Shown here: positions 1 through 12,769 of the stretch, one piece after another
Layout: each line of letters opens with the position of its first letter
Position numbering within the stretch: the stretch's first letter is position 1
DNA from: Ostrinia nubilalis
Taxonomy: Eukaryota; Arthropoda; Insecta; Lepidoptera; Crambidae
Length of the DNA: 64,000 nt
Direction: 5' to 3'
NCBI RefSeq assembly: GCF_963855985.1
Contig: NC_087091.1
Location: forward strand, 12,406,154 to 12,470,153
Notes under the pieces: generated by a model
Seen by the model: the letters and a program-made list of their open reading frames with translations, nothing else
What the model was told of the DNA's origin: nothing
Database searches by the model: none
Translations under genes and position numbers: made by a program

Positions 1-1516
1 AGTTTGGAATGTTAAGATAATTTTGCTCATTAATACAAAATAAATATTTGAGCCTCAAACTGTAAATTTTAAAATTTATCAGACAATCTTAGTTAATAAG
101 CTCTCACATAATGCTGCACAAAATAAAATAGCAGTGAATAATAAGAATTACACAACTGTTTTATACTTAACAAGTCTGTAATAATCACATATTAATAAAT
201 GTAATCGGGTTCACATCACCCGGTGGGTGGACATTCCCAAGATTGACTAATGATGGAGTTAGGTCTAGGTGTCAGGCGTAGTTGGGATTAATTGAGTGCT
301 AAATAAACAATCTGTATTTACTCATACGACACGCAAATGAGACTTTAAATAATATGGAGATGCAATTAACATGTCTTTAATTAAAAATACAAATCAATAT
401 AATTTATAACTTGTTGACAAAGAAGTCTTCTATTTTTTAATACAATTTTGGTACCTAAGATAGGAAATAAGTAAGTAATACTATGGCTATGATAAATAAA
501 AATTTATAAAAGCTATTCCCACAATGTTTACGTTTTCATAACACTCATTCCTTTATAATGTAGCTGCTCGCTGACTTGTTTTTGTTGCTAGTTAAGATTG
601 GCATAGATAAAAATATTTATAAATATTCGTAATATTCTCCATTAGAATTGAGTCGCTTGATTATGAAAACAAATAGTCCAAGTTGGAGTAGGCTGACAGA
701 ATGATGGATTGAGCGATTTACAAGCAGAAAAAATAAAGACAGCAATAACTCAAGTTACCTTATGGTTTTATTAGCTTTATCTTCACCATACGGGGATTTG
801 AACTAATTAAGTGCTGTAACTCCAAGTGTATCTCGATAACATGATCAGAGGACAGCATTGAGATGAATAAATGGCTTCTTATATCGTTGTAATAGAGGTT
901 ATTTTGCAACAAAATTTTATAGTCTGATGTACTGTTGACTGATTTTCATTATTAGCTTGTTAGCATTCGATCCGTTTCTTTGATAATACGTGCAATGTTT
1001 TAAAATGACGACGTTTGTAATCAGCGCGCTACAGTTTTTTGACCAAATCTTTCATTCCTTTAAAGTGTAACATTTCAGACATGTTTCGAATTACTTTGTA
1101 GTTTTAAGTGAAGTAACCACGTTTCGTAATCCAGCAAATAGGATAAGTAATGAGGCTATATTATAACCTTGTTGAGTTTATAATATTCGCATGTTGTGTG
1201 GAAATCAAAACTAGATGTTTTTGCGTGGAATTGTGATGCGTTACTAATTATTGCTATAATTAATCAAATTGATGTGCATGCCTACAACTTCTGTCGTAAC
1301 TTTACACTTCGCAAAATTCTGTTTACATTGTAGAACGAGGAAGGAATTAATTTTTGCAGACTTACGTACACCATGTGGACAAAACCAACAGTCAGCTCTA
1401 TCCGTGGTCTAACTGGTATATCAATATGTAGTAGTACTATCTCATTCTGCGCGAGTCACTACAATATTAAGAGTAGAGAGATAATGAAACTCGAACATTA
1501 CCTATTTCATAACATC
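1..1516. other. gene-free AT-rich stretch
   Basis: No open frame with splice context, no tRNA and no clear repeat was recognised here. The sequence is ordinary AT-rich intergenic or intronic DNA. Confidence 0.5.
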
Positions 1517-1520
1517 TAAA

Positions 1521-1649
1521 GGTTCGGCCAAACCAACGCGATCACACGCGATCAGCCGGCGTACAGCGATGGCGATCAATGCATTTGTCTGGTCGCCATC
1601 GCTGCACGCCCGGCTGATCGCGTGTGATCGCGTCGGTTTGGCTGAACCT
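1521..1649. repeat. palindromic MITE, 129 bp
   Basis: The left arm starts GGTTCGGCCAAACCAACGCG and the right end reads CGTCGGTTTGGCTGAACC, its near-exact reverse complement. The arms run almost to the centre (GCGATGGCGATC against GATCGCCATCGC), so the whole element could fold into one hairpin. It is GC-rich compared with its AT-rich flanks. The family was not identified. Confidence 0.8.
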
Positions 1650-1758
1650 TAAGCAAATATATTCTGTTTTCAACTAACAAAAAAATATACTTGATAATAC
1701 TTCTAAGGATAGTTATTTAATTTTTAGCGTTAAGAGTCGCATCTCAAACTAATTTGAA

Positions 1759-1808
1759 AATTATAAATTCCCGCCTTAGGCAGTTCGATTTTTTCAAGTT
1801 ATTTATAA
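1759..1808 (+). repeat. fragment of a small inverted-repeat element (copy of 17229-17333)
   Basis: The stretch CTTAGGCAGTTCGATTTTTT followed by CAAGTTATTTATAA is shared almost exactly with the right part of the element at 17229-17333. Only the right end and a short left remnant survive. Confidence 0.6.
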
Positions 1809-2122
1809 CTTCTAAGGATCTATTGAATAAAATGATATGGATCTCCCAAAAATAGAAAACGAGTATTCATGCCCACTACTGTTTTAGCTTAGACGATAAT
1901 TTATGGTCAGCAGACAACCAACGAACTTACTCTTACATGGCAGACCAATAAAAACATAATAAATGGATGTCTGTAATAAGCTATGGACTTGAAGTTACCT
2001 TCAGTATATTTTCCAATGAATAAATAAGTAGGTACCTACGTTTCTGCATCCGTATAAGTTTAGCACGTTTTTAATTGGAACAGTGTGTAATTTAGAGCAG
2101 TAGAGCAGTAGATGCAATGGTA

Positions 2123-2522
2123 TGGTCAGCGCCAAATAGTTCGTGACACCCAAACTAGAGTAAAAATGAGTAGGTCATCTTCATAGAAACGCACCGAGCG
2201 CGGTTTGTATGTGAGCGCGCCAATAAGTATGCGGCGCGCACGCACACACTGACAAAATTTAGCGTGGATTAGCAGGGTGTTGCGCCGAATTTTGTCTGTG
2301 TGTGCGTGCGCGCCGCATACGTATTGGCGCGCTCGCGCCGCATACGTATTGGCGCGCTCACGCGCCGCATACGGTGCGTTTCTATGAAGATGACCAACTC
2401 ATTTGTATTTACTCTGCCCAAACTGACCAAAAAGTTAATAACAACCATATTCCAATTGTAACAAAGACGTGTTGCGAACTTATTGGCTACTTTGGGTGTC
2501 ACGAACTTTTTGACGCTGACTG
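2123..2522. repeat. 400-bp palindromic MITE with GCGC-rich core
   Basis: The ends are inverted copies: GGTCAGCGCCAAATAGTTCG on the left and TTTTTGACGCTGACTG on the right. A second inverted block lies inside (CATCTTCATAGAAACGCACC against GGTGCGTTTCTATGAAGATG), then a third of GCGCGCCAATAAGTATGCGG type. The right arm carries a 26-bp tandem duplication beginning GCGCCGCATACGTATTGG. TA flanks both ends. A short copy of the same terminal family is at 20438-20568. The short frames inside are by-products of the palindrome. Confidence 0.8.
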
Positions 2523-3345
2523 TACCTACGTCGCGAGGAAGCCAAGATGAGCGTCACGTCTTACGGAACTTAAGTTAATGTTGAATATACGACAAAAACA
2601 TTTAATTTTATTTAAAACCATTGAAGTATTACGAGTACTTGGTGCTCCGTCTCCAGTTATATGCATAGAATGAAATTAAAATTTTCAAAAACTATTGCTA
2701 TACTCCTGAACTAGATGTCAGACATCGATAACAATGATTAATCATCATTAAACTGCGTCAATTTATGCTAGCTAGACCAAGGCTGTCCCAATACCTCGAA
2801 TTTTTTTAAATGTAGAGCAATGCAGTTATTTGAATACAATCGCACATGTTAAGTGAGATGCAGGCTAGGCTATGTACCTACATACCTGCCCTGTCACCTA
2901 TTCACTCGCGCCTTGAAAAGGTCCGGATTATTTTCTTATAGAAGAATGGTTAGCCGCTGCCAGCAATCTTTTCTGTGACAAATTTGAATTGAAGCCAAGC
3001 ATAAGATGGTAGGTAGTAGTAACTTTATAACTTTATCTTTCCAACTTGCTCCTCACCGTTACGTTGTGATAGTGTGTAACAAGCATGTACCGGTAAAGTT
3101 ATTCGTTCGTGAGGAAGCGGCGCGGGTCTTCACGTCTCAAAGTCTCACGAGATCTGAAAGCTAAGGTCTTATGTTCACATCGATAGATACGTGTTAAAAG
3201 TAAAAGTTTGTTCGAAAGATTGATGTACCAAAATATTGTTTTAATCTTCAGGAAAGAAATCAATAGCTTATGCTACAATTAGGCTTCAAGATTACTCGGA
3301 ATGCTGAAAGTCAAGTACATACCTGCTTACCAGATACCTACTTAT

Positions 3346-3456
3346 GCCCGTTTTAACCACCAATCCCTAATTTTTAAGTGACCCTTAAAAACAAAATTCC
3401 TGTTATGTGTTACCATAGGGTTCATTTAAAAATTAGAGATTGCGGGTGAAAACTGA
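3346..3456. repeat. short palindromic MITE
   Basis: The left arm GCCCGTTTTAACCACCAATC mirrors the right arm GATTGCGGGTGAAAAC, and the inner arms TTTTTAAGTGACCC and GGGTTCATTTAAAAA also pair. A related copy lies at 62744-62843 in the first intron of the RR-1-like gene. Confidence 0.7.
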
Positions 3457-6400
3457 CATTTGGTCCATTATTTCACCACTAAAACGCTCGAAAGTACTTA
3501 TTAAAGTCACACGATATAGCAAATGTGACAACATGAAACTAATTTCTGCAACAACTTGGCTGAAGATGACACATAAAATCATCGGAACGTGTCATGCACA
3601 TTTCACATTTCTCGATTTGCCATCCCTTTCATTCGATTGCAAAACTATTCGATCCTCCTCTCGGAACCGTTCTATCGAATAGTAAATAAGCACTCGCGAT
3701 AATTGAAAATCAGTGCATTGGGCTCTCATCAGCGTTGCATCAACTACTTCTGTCCCAATCTCGGATCTGTAAAGCTTGCGAAATGCATAACACTGTTTTC
3801 TTCATAATGGAGAATTGCATACAGTGGGTACATAAGTGTTATGTCACTTTTGATTTAATTTGCTAGTTAATTTAATATAATAATTATTTTTTCTAACAAT
3901 TCATTATTATCAAATTCAGCCTTTAGATATCTAGTAACGAATATGATCGTTACTAATAATAGGACCTTTGCTCTAATACCAAGTAAACCCTAATATTATG
4001 TGCTCTTTAGCCAACATCTAACCAACTGTGGTAAAACATAAAAAATAAAGTAAAAAAGTAAACACACAACTAACTATAATTAGTGACTAAATATTATAGT
4101 TTAGAATTACGACTGTGATCATAAAAACCACAAATTACCTTGTTTAGATAGCACGTGTATAAAGTAGATAAACCAATTAGTAATCTCATAAAAAATAAAA
4201 ATCAAAGCGTGACATTTTGATTTTATTATCATGTATGTACAAATTCTTTCACCATATGGACTTACAGCTAATTGGTGATAACATTAAGTTAATGCATCCA
4301 CTTTTAATGTCACGGTCCGTGAAAACTGCAGGCCGTTAGCAATATTGCCCAATCAATCACAATCTACGCGTTTAAAACGTCTATGTTGCTGTGCAAGTTT
4401 GAACCGATCGATAGGTATAATTTTGGAAGTTCCAGTTGTATCAAATTAACTCCTTCTCGTCCAAAACTGTACGATATAACTTGATAGCATAATAAAACTA
4501 CGAATCTATTAAAAATATGGCTTAGATCAGTCTGTGGTCCATTGGCAGAATAACAAACAATCTGCATGAATTTCGTTCTGCTACACACAAATGTAGCAAT
4601 ATGCTACTCAAGAATAAGGCAGCTTTCTGTTTTTATAAAATAATTTTCATCAATTTAGTATTTAATTCCAGCTTAAGAACTCTACCTCTTCATAATATTT
4701 ACGGTAGGTAAGCTTTAATAGCAATTCGAGCTTGCACAGTAACGTCTACATTTTAATCCTTATGCGATCGGTGACTTTAAGCTTTATAGAACAGGTTGTA
4801 AACAAAGATATAAATCGTTGATCAGCCCTTGCCATAGTTCCAGCTGATGACCAAGTGTCAGGGCTAAGGCATGATTTTATAATTCTGTCAAGTTAATTAT
4901 GACATCAAATACTCGTTAGCTACTGCTATTATAAGCTAGAAGTAATTAAGTAAAAACTATTCTGATTTCTAGCTTTTCTAGCTCTCTCTTATGATGATCT
5001 TTACTAATATGGTGTTTTATGGTAGAAGTTAGTGTTCTTAGTTAATTGATACGAGTAATATCGAAAAACTTATTATTAATAAGTAATTTGTTACTATTCA
5101 CAGGTAGGTATAATGGATTCGACAACATCGATCTTTCAAAGGACAATCTGACAAAACTGTCAAGTCTCCAAAATGCCGCAACCAATTTAACGTCTCAAAT
5201 TTTTTGCTCTTTATGTTATTAAAGTATTTAAGTCCCTTGCCTCTAAGTTTTCCTTATCTTTAATGTCATAAAGATGAAAATGAGTCTACGGGCTGAGTAC
5301 CCAGGGATTTGACTTTACAATGCGTCGTCTGAAGAACAAAAAGCCTGTCTTGAAGGTTAACTACAATAAATTATGGAGGTATGTGCTGCCTTCATCAACA
5401 TCTTAACTAGGTAGGTACTTGCGGTAATGGTATTATATCTACATACACTGATGGTAGTAGTAGTTTTGTCAAAATCATACACAGTTACAGGTATTGGCAG
5501 GCTTCAGTTTTTGAGGCAGGCAGAAGACACTCCCAAAACTTTCCCAAAATAACCATAATTCCCACTAAAGTAAAATAATGTTAACTAGGTATACAAGGGC
5601 GTATGTCATGATGACTAATACTGAATTTCACGGAATTACCTCTCGCTACCATAAGGAATGCCATATCCTTTATACTCGATGTATCTAAGCTCTTTCCAAT
5701 GAAATCTTTGACCATCTAATTAACAGATGCCCCTTATCTTCAGAAAACTACTTAGTAATGCTAGTCGTACTTTGTACTAGGTCCTAGTAGCAGTAGCCCC
5801 GAAGAAGAAGTAACAACAAAATAACTAATTTAGTGTACTACATTCCTCCTCCAATTACTTATCATTAAGATGATTAATAACATCTTAATGGTTATTTCTT
5901 ATTCGTTAGTTAAATTATTGACCACCACATTTTCGTAACCTTATTTACCTTCATAGTTACTTCAAATTCAAACTCTTTATTGCTCCATGTTGTTGTTGGT
6001 ATACCATATGGTATAAGTACTTTTAGTTTTATTCTACACATAGTAGTTTCAAATGCATACTCTTCCAGCATAGTGGGAAAAAGGTTACTAACTTCCACCC
6101 AGATTTCATTTGGCTATAGCATACTGACTAAGGTGCAAAAAGTATCATATGTTATAAATACAAAGAGGTGCTATTATAAAATGAACAGACGTATAAACCG
6201 CCAATCAATTATTTGCCTTAATAGCTTTTTGCTCTGCTCTAGTTTTTGTATTAAATGTCATTGACTTTGTTTTTTTACGCGTAATGTGAACCAGATGGAC
6301 TAAAGGACAAATGAATTGAAGGTTATTTAATGACTTTATTTCTGTTGATAAATTAATTACTACAGGGGTAGAGCGTAACTCAGTCAGTGCCTGAAGTATG

Positions 6401-7268
6401 GAAGCAGCACGGCAGAGTGTCTTTGTGACGTCAAACGTCAGCGAGACCGATTCTCTTTCAGCTGGGCTAGGATGCGCGCCGTGATAAACTTTATCGACGT
6501 CAAAATGTATAGGCAAAATCGATAAAATCTATCTCGTTAAAATATGTCAATGTCACCCCTTCCTATAAAATGCCATAGCTTGCTATCTCCACTCGGATCC
6601 TTTTCGGCACTGTTATAGGCATTGCGGGTTTGACTTTATACTTATTTAATGGTATTTGACCGACATAGATAAATCGGTTCTTGGTGTCAAGTACCCAATT
6701 ATCATAGTAATTGCAGGTGCATTTGGACAATTATTTAGTAGGTAAATGAGATATATCCTCTTTTGGTTTGGTAGATTGGAAGAATTATCGACATCTCGAC
6801 ATGAATTCATGATTAAGAGTAGCTTTACAAGAGTATTATTAATTTTAAATCATACCCATTATCCATTCACATTCACGACTACTATAAAAACCAAGGAATT
6901 TCTTAACAAAGCGGCCTATAAATTAGCCTAACTATTATATCTTGAACACATTGTATATCGCTGTTCACGGCTCTTCAAACCTGCAATTATTCAGAATTTA
7001 TTGCCTTAGAAGCACAACCCTATACTGCAACCGTTAGATATACATAAGGATAAGGCCATAATAGAAGCAAATAGAGTAGATACATTATGTCTAAAATAAA
7101 AACAACGTTTTAGTAGTTCTTGTTATTTTCAGGCATATCGCGCTAAGGACACAAGAAAAACAAAAAGTTCGAAATCACCGTGTAAAAACTTTCGCTTGGC
7201 TTTATTCATGTTGCTAAAGCTGACAGGTTTAAAATTTAGTAGTACTTTAATGATATAGGTAGTTAGTT
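3457..7268. other. gene-free stretch
   Basis: No supportable gene was seen. Around 6467-6535 there is a remnant of a small element (GGGCTAGGATGCGCGCCG followed by TTTATCGACGTCAAAATGTA). It recurs at 44890-44965 and, with both ends, at 61025-61150. Open frames of 60-103 codons here have no start, splice or codon context that suggests coding. Confidence 0.45.
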
Positions 7269-7365
7269 CATTTCAGCCAAAAGACTTCACTGCTGGAGAC
7301 CCGCCTCCCGCATCCAGGTATCTCCCGCGACCTTCACCAGATCGTTGGTCCACCTAGTACGACGT
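7269..7365 (-). mobile_element. RTE-like LINE 3' fragment
   Basis: The string TTCAGCCAAAAGACTTCACT followed by GCATCCAGGTATCTCCCGCG and CAGATCGTTGGTCCACCTAG is the reverse complement of the 3' part of the RTE-like element seen at 34493-34828 and 51677-52101. It is internally deleted and 5' truncated. Confidence 0.75.
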
Positions 7366-7843
7366 AGCTGACTACTTTCTCGTGACAGGGAATACTTGTT
7401 TTAATATAATGAGGGAATGTAAATAAGTTTAAATCGGTGCTAGTAAGTTCCCTTACCGTATGCACTTATTGTATATCGTGCGACTAACAGATATACATAA
7501 GGATAAGGCTTTAATTGAAGACTCGTCTGCCGTGGATCACGCTCAGGGCCGGCGGAGACACGACTTGTATACTTATTTGGATGGCTACTTGCTATAACTT
7601 ATTTTAAACAACTGAAAGGTACATTGGTAATGAATTACATCATACATTGAAATATGCATGGTGCGTAGTTCTAATTCGTCTATACTCCCTACGCTGGCTA
7701 GCTTAATTCTTATTCAGATCCCAAAAATATTTTTATCTACACTAACATGCTAAGTTCAAAAAAAGAAAGCGTTATTTGGAAAGGAAAGGTAAAAAAACCA
7801 CTCGCTAAGCTTTGCATTATGCACAATCTATACTTATAATAAA

Positions 7844-8211
7844 TCTGTAGAGAGGTCAATTATTCTGTACATGAAATATATTTTCAAAATAACTATCAGG
7901 GGGTGATTAGTGATCGATACTGATGTCAAAAATGCAATCAGTAAAATTTTTGTCTGTCTGTCTGTATGTTCCTTATAGAAACAAAAACTACTTGACGGAT
8001 TTTAACGAAACTTGGTACAATTATTCTTCATACTCCTGGGCAGGTTATAGTATACTTAGTTCTTAATAGTATACTTAATTCCCACGGGAACGGGAATTAG
8101 CGGGAAAATCCTTTTGTGAAAAAATATTTGTATGAAAAAATCTAAACCGCGTAAGATAGATAAAGGGAGTAAAACGGGATCCACGCGTACGAAGTCGCGG
8201 GCGGCCGCTAG
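7844..8211 (+). mobile_element. short non-autonomous Helitron
   Basis: It begins TCTGTAGAGAGGTCAATT and ends with a GC-rich potential hairpin, GCGGGCGGCCGC, followed by CTAG and then T. TC at the start, CTAG at the end and a 3' hairpin are Helitron hallmarks, and the sequence matches a family I recall as common in Lepidoptera. It contains a (TCTG)n run near 7953 and a small internal duplication (TAGTATACTTA twice near 8050-8075). No Rep/helicase coding sequence is present. Confidence 0.8.
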
Positions 8212-9326
8212 TCTTTAATATTTTTGTAGCAAATAGCACTTACCTACTTCAACTATACGATTCACTTTTAGCACAGTTTTATCGACCATACCAGAGTAAA
8301 TTTTCTATGACCATACTTAGGGCCAACACGCGTTGTGGTAACAGAAAGACCCATCAGGAAGTTGTCATTATTAACGTGCTGTTCATTTCAATAAATTTGC
8401 ATTTGTGGTTTAATCTGATTTGCGCAAGTAACGTAATTTTAAACAATATAGGTAAGTATTACTCTATATTCTTCCATATTCGTACAAGCAATCCGGTAGT
8501 CAAAACATAAAAGGTAACTACTAACTACTATAAAAATTATGATCGTCTGGGTCATAAATTTAAATAAACACTAATGAAGCATTACCTAATATAGAAGCAA
8601 CATTTTATTTGAAGTCACCGATGCTAAATGTCATGGATCCAAACTGATTTATTTTTTTGCTATTGATTTCCCACGAATTCGAGGACATTATGAGAACATA
8701 CAGTGGAATTGAGACCCTCCTCCTTTTTTAAAGTCGGTCAAAAAGCGACCTGCCTACCCTGGTTTGCTTGGCTGACAATAAAAAGTGCCTACTTAGGACT
8801 TTGCCATGTCGCTAGAGACTCGCCTTTAAGACTGAAATATGTGTTTTATTTAATTAAAAACTATTCACTGTATAATAGTGTTATTAACATTAGAACTGGA
8901 TCTGTCTGTTTGCGGTTTTATTGCAGACTTTATTGACACTAACTTTAAACCTGTTTAATACGGAAATAGTTAAGTATCTGCAAAAGCAATAAAACTTTTT
9001 CGTTAGCTGTCGATTACCTAGCTGGACTGCAGCTGACTAAAATGATGATGTCTCGCATTTTATTATCACAAAAATATTTAGTCACCAAGTGCTCAAAATA
9101 GAATTTGTCTTTAGTCAGCCTAATACCGGCAATTAATATTAAATAACTATGTTTAACTGAGATTTATTACTATGTTATTTATTCATGAGGCTATTTACAT
9201 GAGAGATTGAGATGTGTAATTTTAGAGTAATAAAAGTAAAAAATTATGGATCTTATTACAAGGTAAAACATAGCAAAATCTTAAGAACTTTTGTAATAAC
9301 ACCATGTTATTTGATTATTATTTTAA

Positions 9327-10445
9327 ACTAGCTGACCCGGCGAACTTCGTACCGCCTTAGCGTAGAGATTTTCTTTATATTTTTTTCCGTAAAAACCTTG
9401 TACAGAGTATTAGAAAACTACAAAAAAAAATCAGCCAAATCGGTCAAGCCGTTTTCATGTTATGTCGTGACAACGGAAAATGGGTTTCATTTTTATATAC
9501 AGTGTGAGTCACGTTAAAGTGTACATATGAAAATAGATGAAACTAGACCTATTTTTATCGACAAAAAAGAGGTCAAAAAATTTTTGAGATTCTTTTTAAA
9601 TTTTTTATAGAATTTTTTTTCTTCCAATTACTTATTGAAAAGAAAACGTAATAACTTTTAAACTAAGCGGTATATCCTGATAAAATAAAAACAGTAATAA
9701 TGCTAAATAACAGGCGATACTAAAAAAATACATACAATACCCAAAAAAATGCCAACAAGTAATAAAAATTGATACTTTTTGAAAAAAATCTGCTTAAAAA
9801 TTCGTGTTTTTTTGGTTATTTGATAAATTTCTCCAAAAAATGCCCCAATAACAGGTAGTTTTTATTGTTTTGTATTATTCTCTATCGTATTATCTTTGTA
9901 AAACCAAAAATTGCATGTCTCTATCCCTATCACAACATTTGCTATGATAGTTTGAACAAAGGCCTACCACAACATTATTCTCCTCTACAGGTAGGGACAA
10001 TTTTAATTTTAACTAAAATGCTTATTTTACTTCGAAATCTTTTGTTTTTACTTGAAATCTAACTTGTCTTTATTAAAATTACAAATCTAGAGCCATTTTC
10101 AGTTTCGTTGTTAACGAAGCGTTGAATGGCGCGCCCGGAGAGGCTTAGTTCAAACGATCATAGCAAATGTTGTGATAGGGATAGAGACATGCAATTTTTT
10201 GATTTTACAAAGGTAATACAATAGAGAATAATACAAAACAATAAAAACCACCTGTTATAGAGGCATTTTTCGGAGAAATTTATCAAATAACCAAAAAAAC
10301 ACGAATTTAAAAGCAGATTTTTTTCAGAAAGTATCATTTTTTATTATTTGTTGGCATTTTTTGTGTATTGTATGTATTTTTTTAGTATCGCCTGTTATTT
10401 AGCATTATTACTGTTTTTATTTTATCAGGATATACCGTATATAGA
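9327..10445 (-). mobile_element. non-autonomous Helitron interrupted by a fold-back element
   Basis: On the plus strand it starts ACTAGCTGACCCGGCGAACT, the reverse complement of a Helitron 3' end. It runs as a near-identical copy of 59668-59849 up to the TATATA tract, is interrupted at 9500, and resumes at 10438 with TATATAGA, the reverse complement of the TCTATATA 5' end. Removing 9500-10437 leaves an element of about 180 bp, like the intact copy. Confidence 0.8.
9500..10437 (-). mobile_element. fold-back element copy A, right arm truncated
   Basis: It begins CAGTGTGAGTCACGTTAAAG immediately after TA. The left arm (to about 9950) is the reverse complement of the right arm (from about 10155). 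A central loop of about 200 bp carries GGCGCGCCCGGAGAGGC. Compared with copies B and C the loop is inverted, so this copy lies the other way round. The right arm stops at GGATATACCG, about 100 bp or more short of the terminus. The TA target and CAGT-type ends suggest the Tc1/mariner superfamily, but no transposase is present. The 65-codon frame in the arm is not a gene. Confidence 0.75.
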
Positions 10446-12761
10446 TTATAATATCAAACTTTGCTTGTAGGTTAATAGTTCCGGTCCAATAAAAATGATC
10501 CTTGCACTAATCTTACAATATTTCGATAGAGGTGTTTGACATTTTGTTTGTAAACATTAAATTGACATTGATCTCTCAATCATGTAAATGCTAAATTAAT
10601 ACTTAACATACATTGATGGATGTAATCACAGTAAATCTTTTTCTTCCTAAATCATCAAGATTGATTGCTTATAATTTTAGAAATTATAATCACCATGCAA
10701 AGAGAGCTATTGATTCACTCACTAGCAGTCATCTAGGTAAATACTTTATTTTGTTTATCTTTAGGAAGAAATTAATTATAATTTAAAACTATAAACAATA
10801 TAACAAAATAAATATAACACAGGTTCTTTTTTTTTTTCACTTTTTTTTTTTTCATTTTATTTGTCTACATGATTTACAGAGTGCCAAACAGCATAATCTC
10901 TCAGTTTTTCTGCACTGCCTTTATCTTTTGGATCTTTATAAATAGACGGTCTTTTGAACTAACTCAATTCATCAAGTGAAAACTCAACCCAATAATCACA
11001 TTTCAAAAACCAAACTTAGGGCGTGTTCCCACGGCAATCTAATTTTCCGGGATCCAGTAATGCAGGATTCCGCAAAACTGGACTGTCCTGTGAACACACA
11101 TTACATTTTCTAACATACAATAATTGTGTGTTAGAAATTCGAATTTCCAATTCGAAAGGAACAGTTTCGGGACATTGCAAATGGGATGTTCGTGCGAACA
11201 GTAATGTTAAAAAATACAACTAAACGGGAGCCTGCAAAAACCGGGATGTTTTCGTGGGATCTTACTATGTATAAACGCAAGCTCAACGCTGTCATTATGA
11301 AAACTAGGTCTAAGCTTGTATCTCATGAGAAGGTGGTAATTGTGCGGACAACCACATAATAAGATGTCTGACTGTAGCTTCTTCTGAGTTGCACCATCCG
11401 TGGTGTTGACAGACGCAATTTGAAAATATAGGCAAATTTAGATGCCCTTATGACGATAATAATAAAGCTGTCATTTTATTAGATCATCATAACAATGACC
11501 GCAAATAACAGCTTACGAGTAATGTGAATAGGAAAGTAGATAAACAAAGAAAATCTCTCTGAATGTTAGAGATGGATTTTCATCAACAATGAATTTTGGA
11601 GCAAAATTAATGAATAAACTGACTATTAATTAAATAATTTTATTCGAATTTCTCTAGAGTTTGAAACATTACGCTCTAATCATAATTTTAGTTGATGGAT
11701 GAGGCTTCACACTATACTTTAACGCCATAACGAGTCCCATTATGAGAACACCTATTGAATGGTCTAACGTCAGATTCCATCTTTTTTAACCAGATTGTAG
11801 AGTAGGTATGTGACACAATAGCAGTCTTAACCAATATTGTGGTCCAGTCAGATTAAAATAGGTATTGACAACAAACAGTTTCGCTGTGAAACTGTTGAAA
11901 TATTTTTGATTGATGGTTGCCGTATAATTAAAAGTTGTGAAGAGCATTGTGTTACTAATTGACAGACGGATATGGTGAAATATATCTCGACATATTCGTT
12001 AATAAGCTCCAAAACCTGGGGCAATATTAAAAATGGTTTCATAATTTCATATCAGGAAATCGTGTAAATCAGAAATGGTCGATGCAATACTTAAATGCTT
12101 ATAAATTCAAGCTTAACCTGCTTCTGGTATAAGTGAGACTTACCCTCACTGAGCTTGTTGGGTGAAAATAATTGATTATTGGGATTTATTTCAACGAGCA
12201 GTAATTTATTTTCGATTTGAAACTTATCGAACTAGCTGTTCACATTACACGTATTTTAAAATAACTTGAAAAAATATTTCAAACGAGAGGTGACTCTAAC
12301 GCCAGAAAAAATTTCATAGGGTCCATCATAGCTTACAGCTTTTAAGCACCGTTCTTCACAATTTTTATCATAGAACAATCTAAGAAATCTCAGCATTATT
12401 AATATGTCTTTTCCAAACTGGAAACCAGTGCACATAGCTTGTAAGTAGTTTTATTTTTACATTTTGTTTCCCATCTAAGAATCGAATCACGGAAGACCTC
12501 ACCTTTATCTTGATTTATTGATTGACCGATTAAACTATCGATGCTTCTAATCTCAGCAAATCGATTATAATTCTAAGAATCATTTCGAATGCACACGGAG
12601 GCGTTTGAGAACCTTGATCCGAGCAGACGAGCCGTCAGCTCTCATAGTCTATACTCTATAACATCCGATACCGATCACATATTGAATTACAGTAATTACT
12701 GTAATATGCGTTGACGTATTAGGCTTACCGCAGTAATGAGCAAGGAGGTGAAGTTCGAGGC
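10446..12761. other. gene-free stretch
   Basis: AT-rich, with long poly-T runs near 10828-10858. A less AT-rich patch at 11020-11270 starts GGGCGTGTTCCCACGGCAAT and ends with the loosely inverted GGGATGTTTTCGTGGGATCT. It may be an old inverted-repeat element, but the arms are too decayed to call. No coding evidence. Confidence 0.4.
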
Positions 12762-12769
12762 TTACGTAA

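Noticed and set aside
6205..6516. 103-codon minus-strand open frame
   Set aside because: It overlaps a MITE remnant at 6467-6535 and has no protein-like pattern.
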